From DUPQ01 sp964563155 (GTDB taxonomy: Bacteria > Bacillota > Clostridia > DUPQ01): a stretch of DNA of 64,000 bases. The stretch is taken from NCBI GenBank assembly GCA_964563155.1, contig CAZLVL010000011.1:1-64000 (forward strand), in the 5' to 3' direction. Shown piece by piece: positions 52,562 through 61,594 of this stretch. Made by a program: the position numbers and the translations under genes. The notes under the pieces are model-generated. The model searched no databases. It was not told the DNA's origin and was given only the letters and a program-made list of their open reading frames with translations. Every line of letters starts with the position of its first letter. The first letter of the stretch is position 1.

Positions 52562-53320
52562 ATGAAGATAAAACATTTAATCTGGTCATTAATTATAATT
52601 TTAATTCTATCCATTTTGGCTACCTTTTTCTTCTCTTCATTTTTCAATCTTAAATCCCTTGAATTTAAAGTAGACGATATCTCTCAAGATAATGCAAAGG
52701 TCCTTATGGAAAAAGCAAACTTACACTATGGTGAAAACTTAACCTTAAAGCTTTTAAAAGAAGGGGATATTTTAAGAGGTAGATTTGTTAGGGCAGAGCA
52801 ATACATCAAAGAAGATAAGCAACTAAAGGATGTAAATGTTGTAAGAAAAGATAAGAACTCAATATTAGTCTCATATAACTTAAGAAAACCCCAAATAGCC
52901 TTAGCCTTTTTTGACTACTACCTTTATGCAGATTATGACGGTACAATTTTCATGTCAGAAAGAGACCTTTTTGAAAAGGCTTACCTAATAAAAGGGATTG
53001 AAATTGACTCCTTTTACTATGGAATGGACTTAAACGCTTGTAATTACATGTTCTCTCAACTGTCATCTTTTTGTGAAAATATAGAAAAATATGATTTGCA
53101 AAATTTTACTGCTACTAGAATCCTGATTCAAGATATTTTACTAGAAGATGGAAGAATTAGGGTTTATTACAATAAGAACCTGGAAGTTATCCTAAATATT
53201 GATGATAATTTAGACTATAACGCTTATGTCATGTGTGAAATATTATCTCTAATAGGTAGTGAAGAGAGGGGATATCTTGACTTTACAAGTTCAGAAAATC
53301 CATATTTTACCCCATTTTAG
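52562..53320 (+). CDS. ftsQ: FtsQ/DivIB cell-division protein
   Basis: This 252-residue bitopic membrane protein has a short cytoplasmic start, one membrane helix (about residues 6-28), a POTRA-like FtsQ domain (FNLKSLEFKVDD, then KDVNVVRKDKNSILVSYNLRKP), and ends in GYLDFTSSENPYFTPF like other FtsQ proteins. It should join the FtsB/FtsL divisome complex. Similarity is moderate but its position just upstream of ftsZ supports the call. I see no Shine-Dalgarno sequence; an extended -10 box ends 8 bases before the ATG. ftsA is not in this cluster. Confidence 0.82.
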   Translation: MKIKHLIWSLIIILILSILATFFFSSFFNLKSLEFKVDDISQDNAKVLMEKANLHYGENLTLKLLKEGDILRGRFVRAEQYIKEDKQLKDVNVVRKDKNSILVSYNLRKPQIALAFFDYYLYADYDGTIFMSERDLFEKAYLIKGIEIDSFYYGMDLNACNYMFSQLSSFCENIEKYDLQNFTATRILIQDILLEDGRIRVYYNKNLEVILNIDDNLDYNAYVMCEILSLIGSEERGYLDFTSSENPYFTPF

Positions 53321-53374
53321 TGCAAATTAATAAGAAATATAATGTATTATGTATATACAAGACATTGTACTGTT

Positions 53375-53383
53375 TGGTATAAT
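53375..53383 (+). promoter_or_regulatory. Extended -10 promoter of ftsZ
   Basis: TGGTATAAT, the same nine bases as before ftsQ, lies between ftsQ and ftsZ and would give a leader of about 40 bases. Confidence 0.6.
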
Positions 53384-53430
53384 GAAAACAATTAATGGAA
53401 GAAAAATTTCCGCACGAAAGGGGATCTATT

Positions 53431-54756
53431 ATGCTTCAATTCGAAATGGAGATGGAGCAATTTGCTCAAATTAAAGTTATTGGTGTAGGTGGAGCCGGTA
53501 ACAATGCGATTGATCGCATGATTGAATCAGGTCTTAAAGGGGTTGAGTTTATCTCTATTAATACAGATAAGCAAGCCTTGATGAATTCCAAAGCAACTAC
53601 GAAAGTTCAAATAGGAGAAAAACTAACTAAAGGGTTAGGTGCTGGCTCAATTCCTGAAATAGGAGAAAGAAGCGCTGAAGAGTCCAAAGATATAATAATA
53701 GAAAATGTAACTGGTGCAGACATGATATTTATAACCGCTGGAATGGGCGGTGGAACAGGCACAGGGGCAGTTCCCATCATTGCTAAAGAGGCAAAGAAGA
53801 TGGGAATTTTAACTGTCTGTATAGTTACAAAACCTTTTACTTTTGAAGGAAGAAAAAGAAAAGAAAATGCTGAAAAGGGTCTAGCTCGTCTTAAGGATGT
53901 AGTGGACACTTTGATAGTGGTTCCCAATGATCGCCTTTTACAAATTTCAGATAAAAAGATTACTATTATGGAAGCCTTTTCTACTGCTGATAATGTCCTA
54001 TTTAAGGGAGTTCAAAGTATCTCAGATTTAATTGCTGTTCCTGGCCTAATTAATCTAGACTTCGCTGATGTTAAGACTGTTATGTCTGATGCTGGTATTG
54101 CCCATATGGGAATTGGTAGAGGGTCTGGAGAAGAAAAATGTGAAATTGCTGCTATGGAAGCAATCCAAAGCCCCCTATTAGAAACTTCCATTGAAGGTGC
54201 AAGAAAGATCTTGGTTAACATTACAGGTGGTCCAGACATGGGCTTGTTTGAAGTTGACCATGCAGCTAATAAGATTTATGAAGCTGTGGATGAATCTGCT
54301 AACATTATTTGGGGTGCTACTATTGATGAGAATATGGCAGACCAAATATCCATAACAATTATTGCAACCGGCTTTGAAAATGATGACCTTTCAGATGGAA
54401 AGCTTGATATTAAGTTTTCTGATGATCTAGTAGCTGTAAAAAAAGAAGAAGCTCCTGTTTCTAAATCAAACCAATTTCAACTTGACTTAGATAAAAAAGA
54501 AGAAGCTATTAAGGATGAACTAAAAGAAGACGCTGTAGAAGAAGAAGTGGTTGAAGAAAAGGAAGTTGAAGAAGAAGATAGCTTAGATATTATGGGTCAG
54601 ACTAAGATTTTTGAAATCAATATTCCTGATGATGATAAAAAAGAAAAATCATCTGGCTTTGATGATTTCTTCTCAAAAGATTCAGAGGATAAAAAAGAAG
54701 AGAAGAAGGATGATGATGACGGCATTACCATCCCCAGCTTCTTGAGAAGTAAATAA
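53431..54756 (+). CDS. ftsZ: Cell division protein FtsZ
   Basis: This 441-residue tubulin homologue forms the Z-ring. The tubulin signature GGGTGTG is at residues 106-112, the N-terminal nucleotide loop IGVGGAGNNAI is intact, and the T7 loop reads NLDFADVKTVM. After about residue 325 comes a long acidic linker rich in Glu, Asp and Lys, then the conserved C-terminal peptide IPSFLRSK that binds FtsA or SepF. I chose ATG 53431, placed after GAAAGGGGAT; an in-frame ATG 36 bases upstream lacks a site. A terminator follows at 54792. Confidence 0.98.
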   Translation: MLQFEMEMEQFAQIKVIGVGGAGNNAIDRMIESGLKGVEFISINTDKQALMNSKATTKVQIGEKLTKGLGAGSIPEIGERSAEESKDIIIENVTGADMIFITAGMGGGTGTGAVPIIAKEAKKMGILTVCIVTKPFTFEGRKRKENAEKGLARLKDVVDTLIVVPNDRLLQISDKKITIMEAFSTADNVLFKGVQSISDLIAVPGLINLDFADVKTVMSDAGIAHMGIGRGSGEEKCEIAAMEAIQSPLLETSIEGARKILVNITGGPDMGLFEVDHAANKIYEAVDESANIIWGATIDENMADQISITIIATGFENDDLSDGKLDIKFSDDLVAVKKEEAPVSKSNQFQLDLDKKEEAIKDELKEDAVEEEVVEEKEVEEEDSLDIMGQTKIFEINIPDDDKKEKSSGFDDFFSKDSEDKKEEKKDDDDGITIPSFLRSK

Positions 54757-54791
54757 AATGGAGTTTCACAAGTATTAAGAAAAGAAAAACT

Positions 54792-54825
54792 AAAACCATG
54801 GAAATATCTTCTGTGGTTTTTTATT
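54792..54825 (+). terminator. Terminator of ftsZ
   Basis: AAAACCA pairs with TGGTTTT (54792-54798 with 54814-54820), with a second GAA/TTC stem inside, followed by TTTTTAT. Confidence 0.7.
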
Positions 54826-54969
54826 TCCATTTTTAAAGAGTAAAGATTAAATTTAAAATTCATCTTTTTAAATTTGGGCATAATTTATGACATATTTATG
54901 ACATGGTAATAAAAACTATTGCATTTTAGTTTTTTTAATTCTATAATATATAAATCGGAGGTAAACAAT

Positions 54970-56688
54970 ATGGCTATAGGCAAAGAAGGTATATATAAAG
55001 TAAGACAAATTAAAGACCTTAGAGAAGCAATCTTTGGAGCTGCTGAAATATATGGTGATAAAAATGCTTTTTTAGAAAAGAATAAGGAAACTGGTAAGTA
55101 TGAGGCTTTTTCCTACAATAGATTTGTAAAGGATGCTCAAAGATTAGGAACAGCCCTTATTAACTTAGGTCTTAAGGACAAAAGAGTTGTTGTCATGGGA
55201 GAAAATCGTTATTTATGGTGTGTATCTTATGCTGCAGTTGTAAACGGTGCAGGGGTAGTAGTACCTGTAGACGTTCTATTAAAAGAAGAAGATATTAAGT
55301 TTATCTTTGATTCAGCTAAGCCTGATGCAGTTATTTACACTGATAGAAAAGCTGCTGAAATTAAGGCTATGGCAGAACAAATTCCATCTATTAAGTATTT
55401 CATAAATATGGATGATACAAAAACAGATGACAGTCGTTTTATTAATGCTAGTGACCTTATTGCTAAAGGTGATGAACTTTTAAACAAGGGAGATAGAAGC
55501 TATTTAGACGCAGATATTGATGTGGAAGAAACTCTAATCATTCTTTATACTTCAGCAACAACATCTGTTTCAAAGGCTGTTCAATTATCCCATAGAAACA
55601 TTTCTTCAAATCTTATGGCTATGTCTAGCATGATAAGCATTAGAGAAGATGACTTGTTCTTATCCATATTGCCACTTCATCACACTTATGAATGTACTTG
55701 TGGATTTATATGCCCAATCTATTTAGGGGCCTCTATAGGCTTTTCAGAAGGTTTGAGATACATCTCTAACAATATGGAAGAGTTAAAGCCAACAATAATG
55801 CTTTCCGTTCCTTTATTATTCGAAGGAATGCACAAGAAGATTTTAAAGACTGCAGAAAAAACTGGCAAACTAAAGGCTCTTACTACCATGATTAAACTAG
55901 CAGACTTCTTAAGATTAAGTAGATCTATTAGAAAGAAACTATTTGCATCTGTTTACGCTGGTCTTGGTGGCCACATGAGATTGATGATTTCAGGTGCTGC
56001 TGGTATTTCACCTGCAACAGCCAAGTTCTTTAGAGCAATTGGTGTGGAATTCTTACAAGGCTATGGATTAACCGAATGTTCTCCTATCTTGTGTTTAAAC
56101 TCTGACAAAGACTTTATAGATGAGTCAGCTGGTAAACCCTTACCAGGTGTTGAAGTTGTCATTTTAGATAAGGACGAAGATGGTATTGGTGAAATTTGTG
56201 CTAAAGGTCCCAACATCATGAAGGGATACATGGATATGCCAGAAGAAAATGCTCTAGTCTTTGAAGGTGGATACTTCCACACTGGAGATTTAGGCTACAT
56301 GAACGATAGAGACTTTGTATTTATTACTGGAAGAAAGAAATCTTTGATTGTTACCAAAACTGGAAAGAATATCTTCCCAGAAGAATTAGAACTTAAACTA
56401 GCTAAGAGTAAGTACATTGAAGAAGTTTTAGTTTTTGGTGTAAACACTGAAGATGGAGATAGCATTGTAACCGCTTCTGTATTTCCTGTATATGATACTT
56501 TTAAAGATGAATTTGGCAAAAACGACAAAGACTTCATCCATGATAAGTTAATGGAATTTGTAAAGGAAGTTAACTCTACAGTTCCTGCCTACAAGGCAAT
56601 CAAAAAACTTTATATCAGAGATGAAGAGTTTGAAAAGACAACTACTAGAAAGATCAAAAGATATGGTGGCAACTTTAAGGTTGACTAA
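54970..56688 (+). CDS. AMP-dependent acyl-CoA synthetase with altered ATP loop
   Basis: This 572-residue protein is a paralogue of the ligase at 57-1817. The GYGLTECSP, FHTGDLGYMND and ITGRKK motifs and the C-terminal KTTTRKIKR are intact. But the ATP-gripping loop, normally TSGTTGxxKG, reads TSATTSVSKA (194-203): three glycines are replaced (Ala196, Ser199, Ala203), while Lys202 is kept. The start at 54970 follows GGAGGT; upstream in-frame codons lack a site. The MFS and glycerophosphodiesterase genes lie downstream. It may have reduced or changed adenylation activity. Confidence 0.85.
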   Translation: MAIGKEGIYKVRQIKDLREAIFGAAEIYGDKNAFLEKNKETGKYEAFSYNRFVKDAQRLGTALINLGLKDKRVVVMGENRYLWCVSYAAVVNGAGVVVPVDVLLKEEDIKFIFDSAKPDAVIYTDRKAAEIKAMAEQIPSIKYFINMDDTKTDDSRFINASDLIAKGDELLNKGDRSYLDADIDVEETLIILYTSATTSVSKAVQLSHRNISSNLMAMSSMISIREDDLFLSILPLHHTYECTCGFICPIYLGASIGFSEGLRYISNNMEELKPTIMLSVPLLFEGMHKKILKTAEKTGKLKALTTMIKLADFLRLSRSIRKKLFASVYAGLGGHMRLMISGAAGISPATAKFFRAIGVEFLQGYGLTECSPILCLNSDKDFIDESAGKPLPGVEVVILDKDEDGIGEICAKGPNIMKGYMDMPEENALVFEGGYFHTGDLGYMNDRDFVFITGRKKSLIVTKTGKNIFPEELELKLAKSKYIEEVLVFGVNTEDGDSIVTASVFPVYDTFKDEFGKNDKDFIHDKLMEFVKEVNSTVPAYKAIKKLYIRDEEFEKTTTRKIKRYGGNFKVD

Positions 56689-56730
56689 TATTTAATATAA
56701 TTTGACATATTTCTTTTGAGGGGGAATATT

Positions 56731-56763
56731 AAAAGGTGTACTTAATATAAGTATGCCTTTTAA
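56731..56763 (+). terminator. Hairpin after the acyl-CoA synthetase gene
   Basis: AAAAGG pairs with CCTTTT and TACTT with AAGTA (56731-56761). The T-run is weak, so this may be a weak terminator or an mRNA end stabiliser. Confidence 0.45.
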
Positions 56764-56886
56764 ATTGTAGATTATTAAATATTAAAAGATAAATGTCTAA
56801 AAGAAATAATGAAAAAAATTAACCCTTATATTAATACTTGTCCCTATGTTATAATATGCTCATAACACATGGGAGGAATTAAATAT

Positions 56887-58182
56887 ATGAAACTGAACTA
56901 CAAAAGAACCTTTTTGGTTGGTCTTGCGTTTTTGTCAATCAGTATGTTTTGGCAAATGTATGATTTTGTAATCCCCCTTATACTAATCAATAAATTTAAT
57001 ATAAGAGTGGATATAGCAAATGCAATAATGGCAATAGACAATGTTTTGGGTCTTTTTATGTTGCCCTTATTTGGTGTTTTAAGTGACAAGGTTAGTACTA
57101 AAATTGGAAGAAGAATGCCCTTTATTCTAGGGGGCACAGCGGTTGCTGCAATTTTCACTGTAATTCTTCCCGTAGCTGCTAAATCTGGAAATCTTCTTTT
57201 GTTCATGATTGCTTTAGGCTTAGTGCTAATAGCTATGGCAACCTATAGATCTCCAGCGGTGGCCTTAATGCCAGATGTAACTGCTAAACCTATACGATCT
57301 CAAGGTAATGCAGTTATTAACCTAATGGGAACCTTAGGTGGAACAATATTTTTAGCAATGAAAATGATAATTAAAACAGAAAACCATGATTATTCCACCA
57401 TCTTCTATATAGTTGCAGGCTTGATGGTTGCTTGCGTACTGGTACTCTTTTTAACTGTTAATGAGAATAAGTATAGAAAAGAGATGGAAGATATTAATTA
57501 TGGGGATGAGTTAATTGAAGATCCAGAAAAACTAATTGAAACTGATGAGTCAAAAAAATCAGATAAGCTTCCTAAGGATGTTATGAAGAGCATGCTCTTT
57601 CTTCTAGCCTCAATCTTCCTTTGGGTCTTTGGCTACAATGCTGTTACCACAGCCTTTTCTCAATATGTAGTTAACTTCTTTGAACTACCTGAATCTTTAG
57701 CAGCAGGATTTTTAATGGTAGCAACACTTACCTCTGTAGCAACCTTTATACCTGTAGCATACTTAACTTCAAGAATTGGTAGAAAGAAAACAATTCTAGG
57801 TGCACTTACCCTAGGTATGATATTATTTGCAATAGCATTCTTTATTAAGGACTTTTCCTTCTTTGCTAACTTCCTCTTTGGAGGAGTAGGTATAGTGGCT
57901 GGAACCATTACTGTTAATACCTTACCTATGGTTCTAGAGATGAGTAAAGGTGCAACAATAGGGAAGTTTACAGGCTACTATTACACAACAACCATGAGTT
58001 CTCAAATCTTCACCCCAGTTATCGTGGGAAGACTTTTCTACTTAATTGGTTATCAAGTACTTTTCCCTTATGCTGTAGTTTGTCTAGCACTGTCCTTTAT
58101 AGCTATGTTGTTTGTAAAGCACGGTGATAGCAGACCAATTATGAAAGAAAAGAAATTAGAAGCTTATGATGTGGAGGATTAA
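56887..58182 (+). CDS. MFS transporter (SLC45/GPH-like sugar transporter)
   Basis: This 431-residue protein has 12 predicted membrane helices with a charged central loop (about residues 195-230, rich in Glu, Asp and Lys). The motif GVLSDKVSTKIGRRMPFILGG between helices 2 and 3 is the MFS signature, and the overall type resembles SLC45 or glycoside-pentoside-hexuronide sugar transporters. GGGAGGA precedes the chosen ATG. The gene ends 3 bases before the phosphodiesterase gene, so the substrate could be a glycerophosphodiester or sugar; not readable. Confidence 0.82.
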   Translation: MKLNYKRTFLVGLAFLSISMFWQMYDFVIPLILINKFNIRVDIANAIMAIDNVLGLFMLPLFGVLSDKVSTKIGRRMPFILGGTAVAAIFTVILPVAAKSGNLLLFMIALGLVLIAMATYRSPAVALMPDVTAKPIRSQGNAVINLMGTLGGTIFLAMKMIIKTENHDYSTIFYIVAGLMVACVLVLFLTVNENKYRKEMEDINYGDELIEDPEKLIETDESKKSDKLPKDVMKSMLFLLASIFLWVFGYNAVTTAFSQYVVNFFELPESLAAGFLMVATLTSVATFIPVAYLTSRIGRKKTILGALTLGMILFAIAFFIKDFSFFANFLFGGVGIVAGTITVNTLPMVLEMSKGATIGKFTGYYYTTTMSSQIFTPVIVGRLFYLIGYQVLFPYAVVCLALSFIAMLFVKHGDSRPIMKEKKLEAYDVED

Positions 58183-58185
58183 TTT

Positions 58186-59034
58186 ATGGAATGGCTTATA
58201 GCTCTTGGTATTATTATCATTATATGGATTCTTATGATATGGCCGGCTGACTATATAAAAGAAGATAAAGAAAAGCTAAGAAAGTATTTGTATGCCCATA
58301 GGGGATTACACAGTAAAGAAAAGAAGATTCCTGAAAACTCTTTAGCGGCTTTTGATGCTGCCTGTGAAGCTGGTTATGGCAGTGAGCTAGATATACATTT
58401 TTCCAAGGATAAACAGATTGTGGTTTTTCATGATGACACCTTGAAAAGAATGTGTGGAGCTGATGTAAGAGTTGATGATTTGACCTATGAAGAAATGCAA
58501 GAATACACCTTAGATGGGACAGATCAAAAAATACCCCTATTTACCGAAGTTTTAGACTTAGTTAATGGAAGAACTCCTTTAGTGGTAGAACTAAAAAATA
58601 CTAAGATGTATAAAGAGCTAGTTGAAGAGACTAATAAGATTTTGAATAACTATAAGGGAGATTTCTGTATAGAGTCTTTTAATCCAATGATTGTAAGAAA
58701 ATATGCTAAAACCAACCCTATGGTTCATAGAGGACTTTTAGTAGCAAATCATGTAAGAAGTAAGTCCTTAAACTTCTTTTTAGGCTTTGCTATCCAAGAA
58801 ATGCTTTTCAACTTCATAGCTAGACCTCAATTTATAGCTTGCCACCACGGTGCTTTAAGTATGTGGGGAGTTAAGATTGTTAGATTCTTATTCAAGCCTG
58901 TTATGGCTACCTGGACCATTGTCAATGAAGAACAGTATGAAAAGGTAAAAGACCTAGACATCATTATCTTCGAACAATTCCTACCAGATCCAACTAGGCC
59001 TGAACTAAAAGAAACCAAGAAGAAAAAGAAGTAG
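58186..59034 (+). CDS. Glycerophosphodiester phosphodiesterase
   Basis: This 282-residue GDPD-fold enzyme hydrolyses deacylated phospholipids to glycerol 3-phosphate. One N-terminal membrane helix (about 3-20) anchors it. The catalytic block YAHRGLHS, the metal ligands in SELDIHF, and HDDTLKR are all present. It lies 3 bases after the MFS gene (co-transcribed). The C-terminus is Lys-rich. With the synthetase upstream it suggests lipid scavenging, which is inference. Confidence 0.92.
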   Translation: MEWLIALGIIIIIWILMIWPADYIKEDKEKLRKYLYAHRGLHSKEKKIPENSLAAFDAACEAGYGSELDIHFSKDKQIVVFHDDTLKRMCGADVRVDDLTYEEMQEYTLDGTDQKIPLFTEVLDLVNGRTPLVVELKNTKMYKELVEETNKILNNYKGDFCIESFNPMIVRKYAKTNPMVHRGLLVANHVRSKSLNFFLGFAIQEMLFNFIARPQFIACHHGALSMWGVKIVRFLFKPVMATWTIVNEEQYEKVKDLDIIIFEQFLPDPTRPELKETKKKKK

Positions 59035-59100
59035 GAAATAGATAAAAACATAATTTACCTTAGCTATTTGCTTTGGATAAATAGAGATTAATAATAATTA

Positions 59101-59143
59101 AAGACTGTCCCATAAGTAAACCTTTGGAACAGTCTTTTTTTTT
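59101..59143 (+). terminator. Terminator of the MFS-GDPD operon
   Basis: AAAGACTGT pairs with ACAGTCTTT (59101-59109 with 59130-59138), followed by nine T residues in all. Confidence 0.85.
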
Positions 59144-59246
59144 ACTAACTTATAATAACTAATGTTGAAGCGCTATAGTATTTTCTTTAGGCCTGGAACT
59201 TGCCAAGAAGCCATAGTTTATTGTATTGATTATATCAATTTGTCTT

Positions 59247-60449
59247 CTAAATATAATTTAACCTCTTTGCTGCTTTCAAGAAAAATAACATTGAACTCGA
59301 ATACCACTGGGAGCTTTGAGACAGTTGTCCAGTGATTGGATGAAGTTCCTGAGAAAACTTCATATTATCTGAGCGTACAAAGGCAGAAACCCAAGCTTCC
59401 ATCAATGTCTCAAGATCATTACTCTTACCATAAAAGTCCATCCAGCGTAAAGCGCGAAGAGCCGTTAGGCCCTGAGAATAAAAGCCCCAGCTATTTCCAG
59501 CTCTGTCTTGTCTTGAAGCAGGATCACTTATAGACATGGATGGAAAAGGATATTTTGTCCAAAATTCATTAGGATTTTTCATATATCTGTTATATATATT
59601 ATCAGCCATATCAGCTTCCAATACATGCTCTTGAAAAAGGTTAACAATTGCGATAGAACGAAATCTCCTAAATTCGCCATAGCAGTTAACATCATAAAAA
59701 AACTCATCTTTTGGATCATAGCATACTTCAATCAATCTTTCTCTAATCTTATCTGCCTTTTTTCTCCACTCCATGCTCTCTTGTTTTTTTCCTAAAAGTT
59801 TTGCCATTTCTGAAAGGGCTACTCGGGAACCGTAAAATACCGAATTCATATCTGGGGCCAGCAAAGGCAAGCCATCTATAAGATTCATATTTTTTGCATC
59901 ACCATCAGGACATCCCCCAGGTATATCAGCAAGGCGTGCGCTGTTGTCGTGTCCTGTATCAAATTGGCAAAACAACTCTATTAAACCCCTATTGGTTACA
60001 GTACGGTTATCCACCAGCCATTTATCCCACTTTACACATTTTTCATATGCCTCTAAAAGTAATTGCCTGTCATCTAATAATAAAAATGCTTCCAAACATA
60101 AAGCGGTGAATGACACACACTCTTGTATTTGTCCAAAACCGATTAATTTGCCATAAGACTTTGCACTAGGATTTGAGCTATCAAGCACAAAACATGGAAA
60201 TTGTCCGTCACTCTTTTGATTGTCAAGAAACAACTTAACTTGACCTTTAACTACATATGCAGTACTAGGATCGAGGGTAGCCCAGACAAATGCGTCATAT
60301 ACATGCTCCAACCATACACCTGGATAGGCATTGGATATCAAAAATAATGGATCTGGGTGACCAGGAAACCTTTTTATATGATAGGTCTTAATTCTGTCCC
60401 ATACAATTTCATATTGTGTCTTTATTTCCTGCTTGGTTAATATATCCAT
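59247..60449 (-). CDS. GH63-like (alpha/alpha)6 glycoside hydrolase
   Basis: This 400-residue protein resembles GH63 and mannosylglycerate hydrolase-type six-hairpin enzymes. The motif FDTGHDNSARL corresponds to the family's WDxGxDNSPR block that bears the acid catalyst, and SQELHPITGQLSQSSQWYSS near the C-terminus corresponds to the ENYxPxTGxGxxxxxFxWS block with the base. There is no signal peptide. It seems slightly richer in G+C and different in codon choice from its neighbours, hinting at separate origin. No transporter is adjacent; likely substrates are alpha-linked glucosides or mannosides. Confidence 0.72.
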   Translation of the reverse strand: MDILTKQEIKTQYEIVWDRIKTYHIKRFPGHPDPLFLISNAYPGVWLEHVYDAFVWATLDPSTAYVVKGQVKLFLDNQKSDGQFPCFVLDSSNPSAKSYGKLIGFGQIQECVSFTALCLEAFLLLDDRQLLLEAYEKCVKWDKWLVDNRTVTNRGLIELFCQFDTGHDNSARLADIPGGCPDGDAKNMNLIDGLPLLAPDMNSVFYGSRVALSEMAKLLGKKQESMEWRKKADKIRERLIEVCYDPKDEFFYDVNCYGEFRRFRSIAIVNLFQEHVLEADMADNIYNRYMKNPNEFWTKYPFPSMSISDPASRQDRAGNSWGFYSQGLTALRALRWMDFYGKSNDLETLMEAWVSAFVRSDNMKFSQELHPITGQLSQSSQWYSSSMLFFLKAAKRLNYI

Positions 60450-60571
60450 AATATTTCTCCTATTATTATTAAATATTGTAGTTTATAACTACTATTTCAT
60501 GACCATCCATTTTAGGAACAATACTTTTCAAAGTATTTTTTTAGTTATAATAAGTAGAATTCTAGATTGTT

Positions 60572-61291
60572 TTACCCAAAGCTAGACACAAAGCGCAAAA
60601 AGAGGTTTAAGAACCTATCATGGTGAAGAAGGATGAAAAAGCCAGTCTTTCTTTCAATATCTATGGTTACAAGTTTGCTTTTAGTTATTAGGTTATGAAG
60701 ATACTTAGAGTTATCTTTTAGAAGCTCTGGGCTATCTTTGTAATTTATGAGAAGGATTTTGGTGTTTGTATTGGATACTTCTGGATCTATCTTGAAGTTT
60801 GTTATCTCTTCTAATATGTGTTTTTTGCTTTTGTGATCTTGTCTGGGGGATGCTAGATTTGTATAGGGATAAGCTGGGTCTAAGTCTAATCTCTCTTTAA
60901 TGATTTTGTTATACAGCTGTCTGTTTTTCTTTTTATTTGTATTATTCCTGTTATTGAAAAACGGGCTTTCAATTAAGGCATAGGTGGCTAGGTCTTTTCT
61001 TTTTGTTAAAAGGTCTAAGATTATTTGAGCACCAAGAGAGTAGCCTATTAAACAAAAGGGCTTTCCTATTTTGTGTTTATCTAGATAGTCAAGTATGGCT
61101 TGACTACTATTACTAATACTTTCAAAGTGGTAGTTATTATCTATGTCTTTTCTTAATATTTTAGGTATCAGGATATGGTAGTTCTTTTCAAGGCTTTTGA
61201 TATGGGGCATATAGGCTTGCCAGGAATAGATTTCTCCTGGTATGAGTAAAATAGTTGGTTTGTTAATTTGTCCAAATTCTTTAAATATCAT
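60572..61291 (-). CDS. Alpha/beta hydrolase
   Basis: This 239-residue alpha/beta hydrolase has a nucleophile elbow GYSLGA (Ser85), an oxyanion region LLIPGEIYSW, and a catalytic His in LLHHDRF near the C-terminus. No signal peptide is present. Its sequence is Lys-, Asn- and Ile-rich and of typical local composition. It may be an esterase or peptidase; the substrate is unknown. It is divergent from the valS transcript. Confidence 0.78.
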   Translation of the reverse strand: MIFKEFGQINKPTILLIPGEIYSWQAYMPHIKSLEKNYHILIPKILRKDIDNNYHFESISNSSQAILDYLDKHKIGKPFCLIGYSLGAQIILDLLTKRKDLATYALIESPFFNNRNNTNKKKNRQLYNKIIKERLDLDPAYPYTNLASPRQDHKSKKHILEEITNFKIDPEVSNTNTKILLINYKDSPELLKDNSKYLHNLITKSKLVTIDIERKTGFFILLHHDRFLNLFLRFVSSFG

Positions 61292-61369
61292 TTTTTAACT
61301 CCATACCCTTTGATTATACCTTAAATAGTATAAATAGCTGTGGAATTGTGGATGCTTTGCTGGATTTTA

Positions 61370-61397
61370 TTGACAAAAACTTTATGGATAATATAAT
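61370..61397 (+). promoter_or_regulatory. Promoter of the valS T-box transcript
   Basis: A perfect TTGACA and a perfect TATAAT are spaced by 16 bases; start predicted at about 61404. Confidence 0.85.
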
Positions 61398-61403
61398 TAT
61401 CTT

Positions 61404-61594
61404 AATAATTAACCGAAGAAGTAGTGTATTAAGCCATACAGAGATAAAACAAAAGGTGAGATGTTTTTTGGAAATTGTACATGAAAGTCACCGGTTGTCC
61501 TAATTATATCTAATAAGAGCCCTTTTTAGGGAAATCAGGTGGTACCGCGGAAGAAACCTTTCGTCCTGAAATAAGGAGTGAGAAGGTTTTTTTA
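61404..61594 (+). promoter_or_regulatory. T-box riboswitch (probably valyl), with terminator
   Basis: The T-box core AGGTGGTACCGCGG is at 61537-61550, followed by a terminator with arms AAACCTT (61554-61560) and AAGGTTT (61583-61589), an inner CGTCCT/AAGGAG pairing, and a T-run. A candidate valine specifier GTC is at 61487-61489, in the sequence GAAAGTCACC. The target valS is not the first frame: a small membrane protein begins at 61595, directly at the end of the T-run. I did not fold the leader. Confidence 0.88.

Noticed and set aside
53395..53430. Upstream in-frame ATG for ftsZ
   Set aside because: No ribosome binding site precedes it; the GAAAGGGGAT before 53431 gives the family-typical start.
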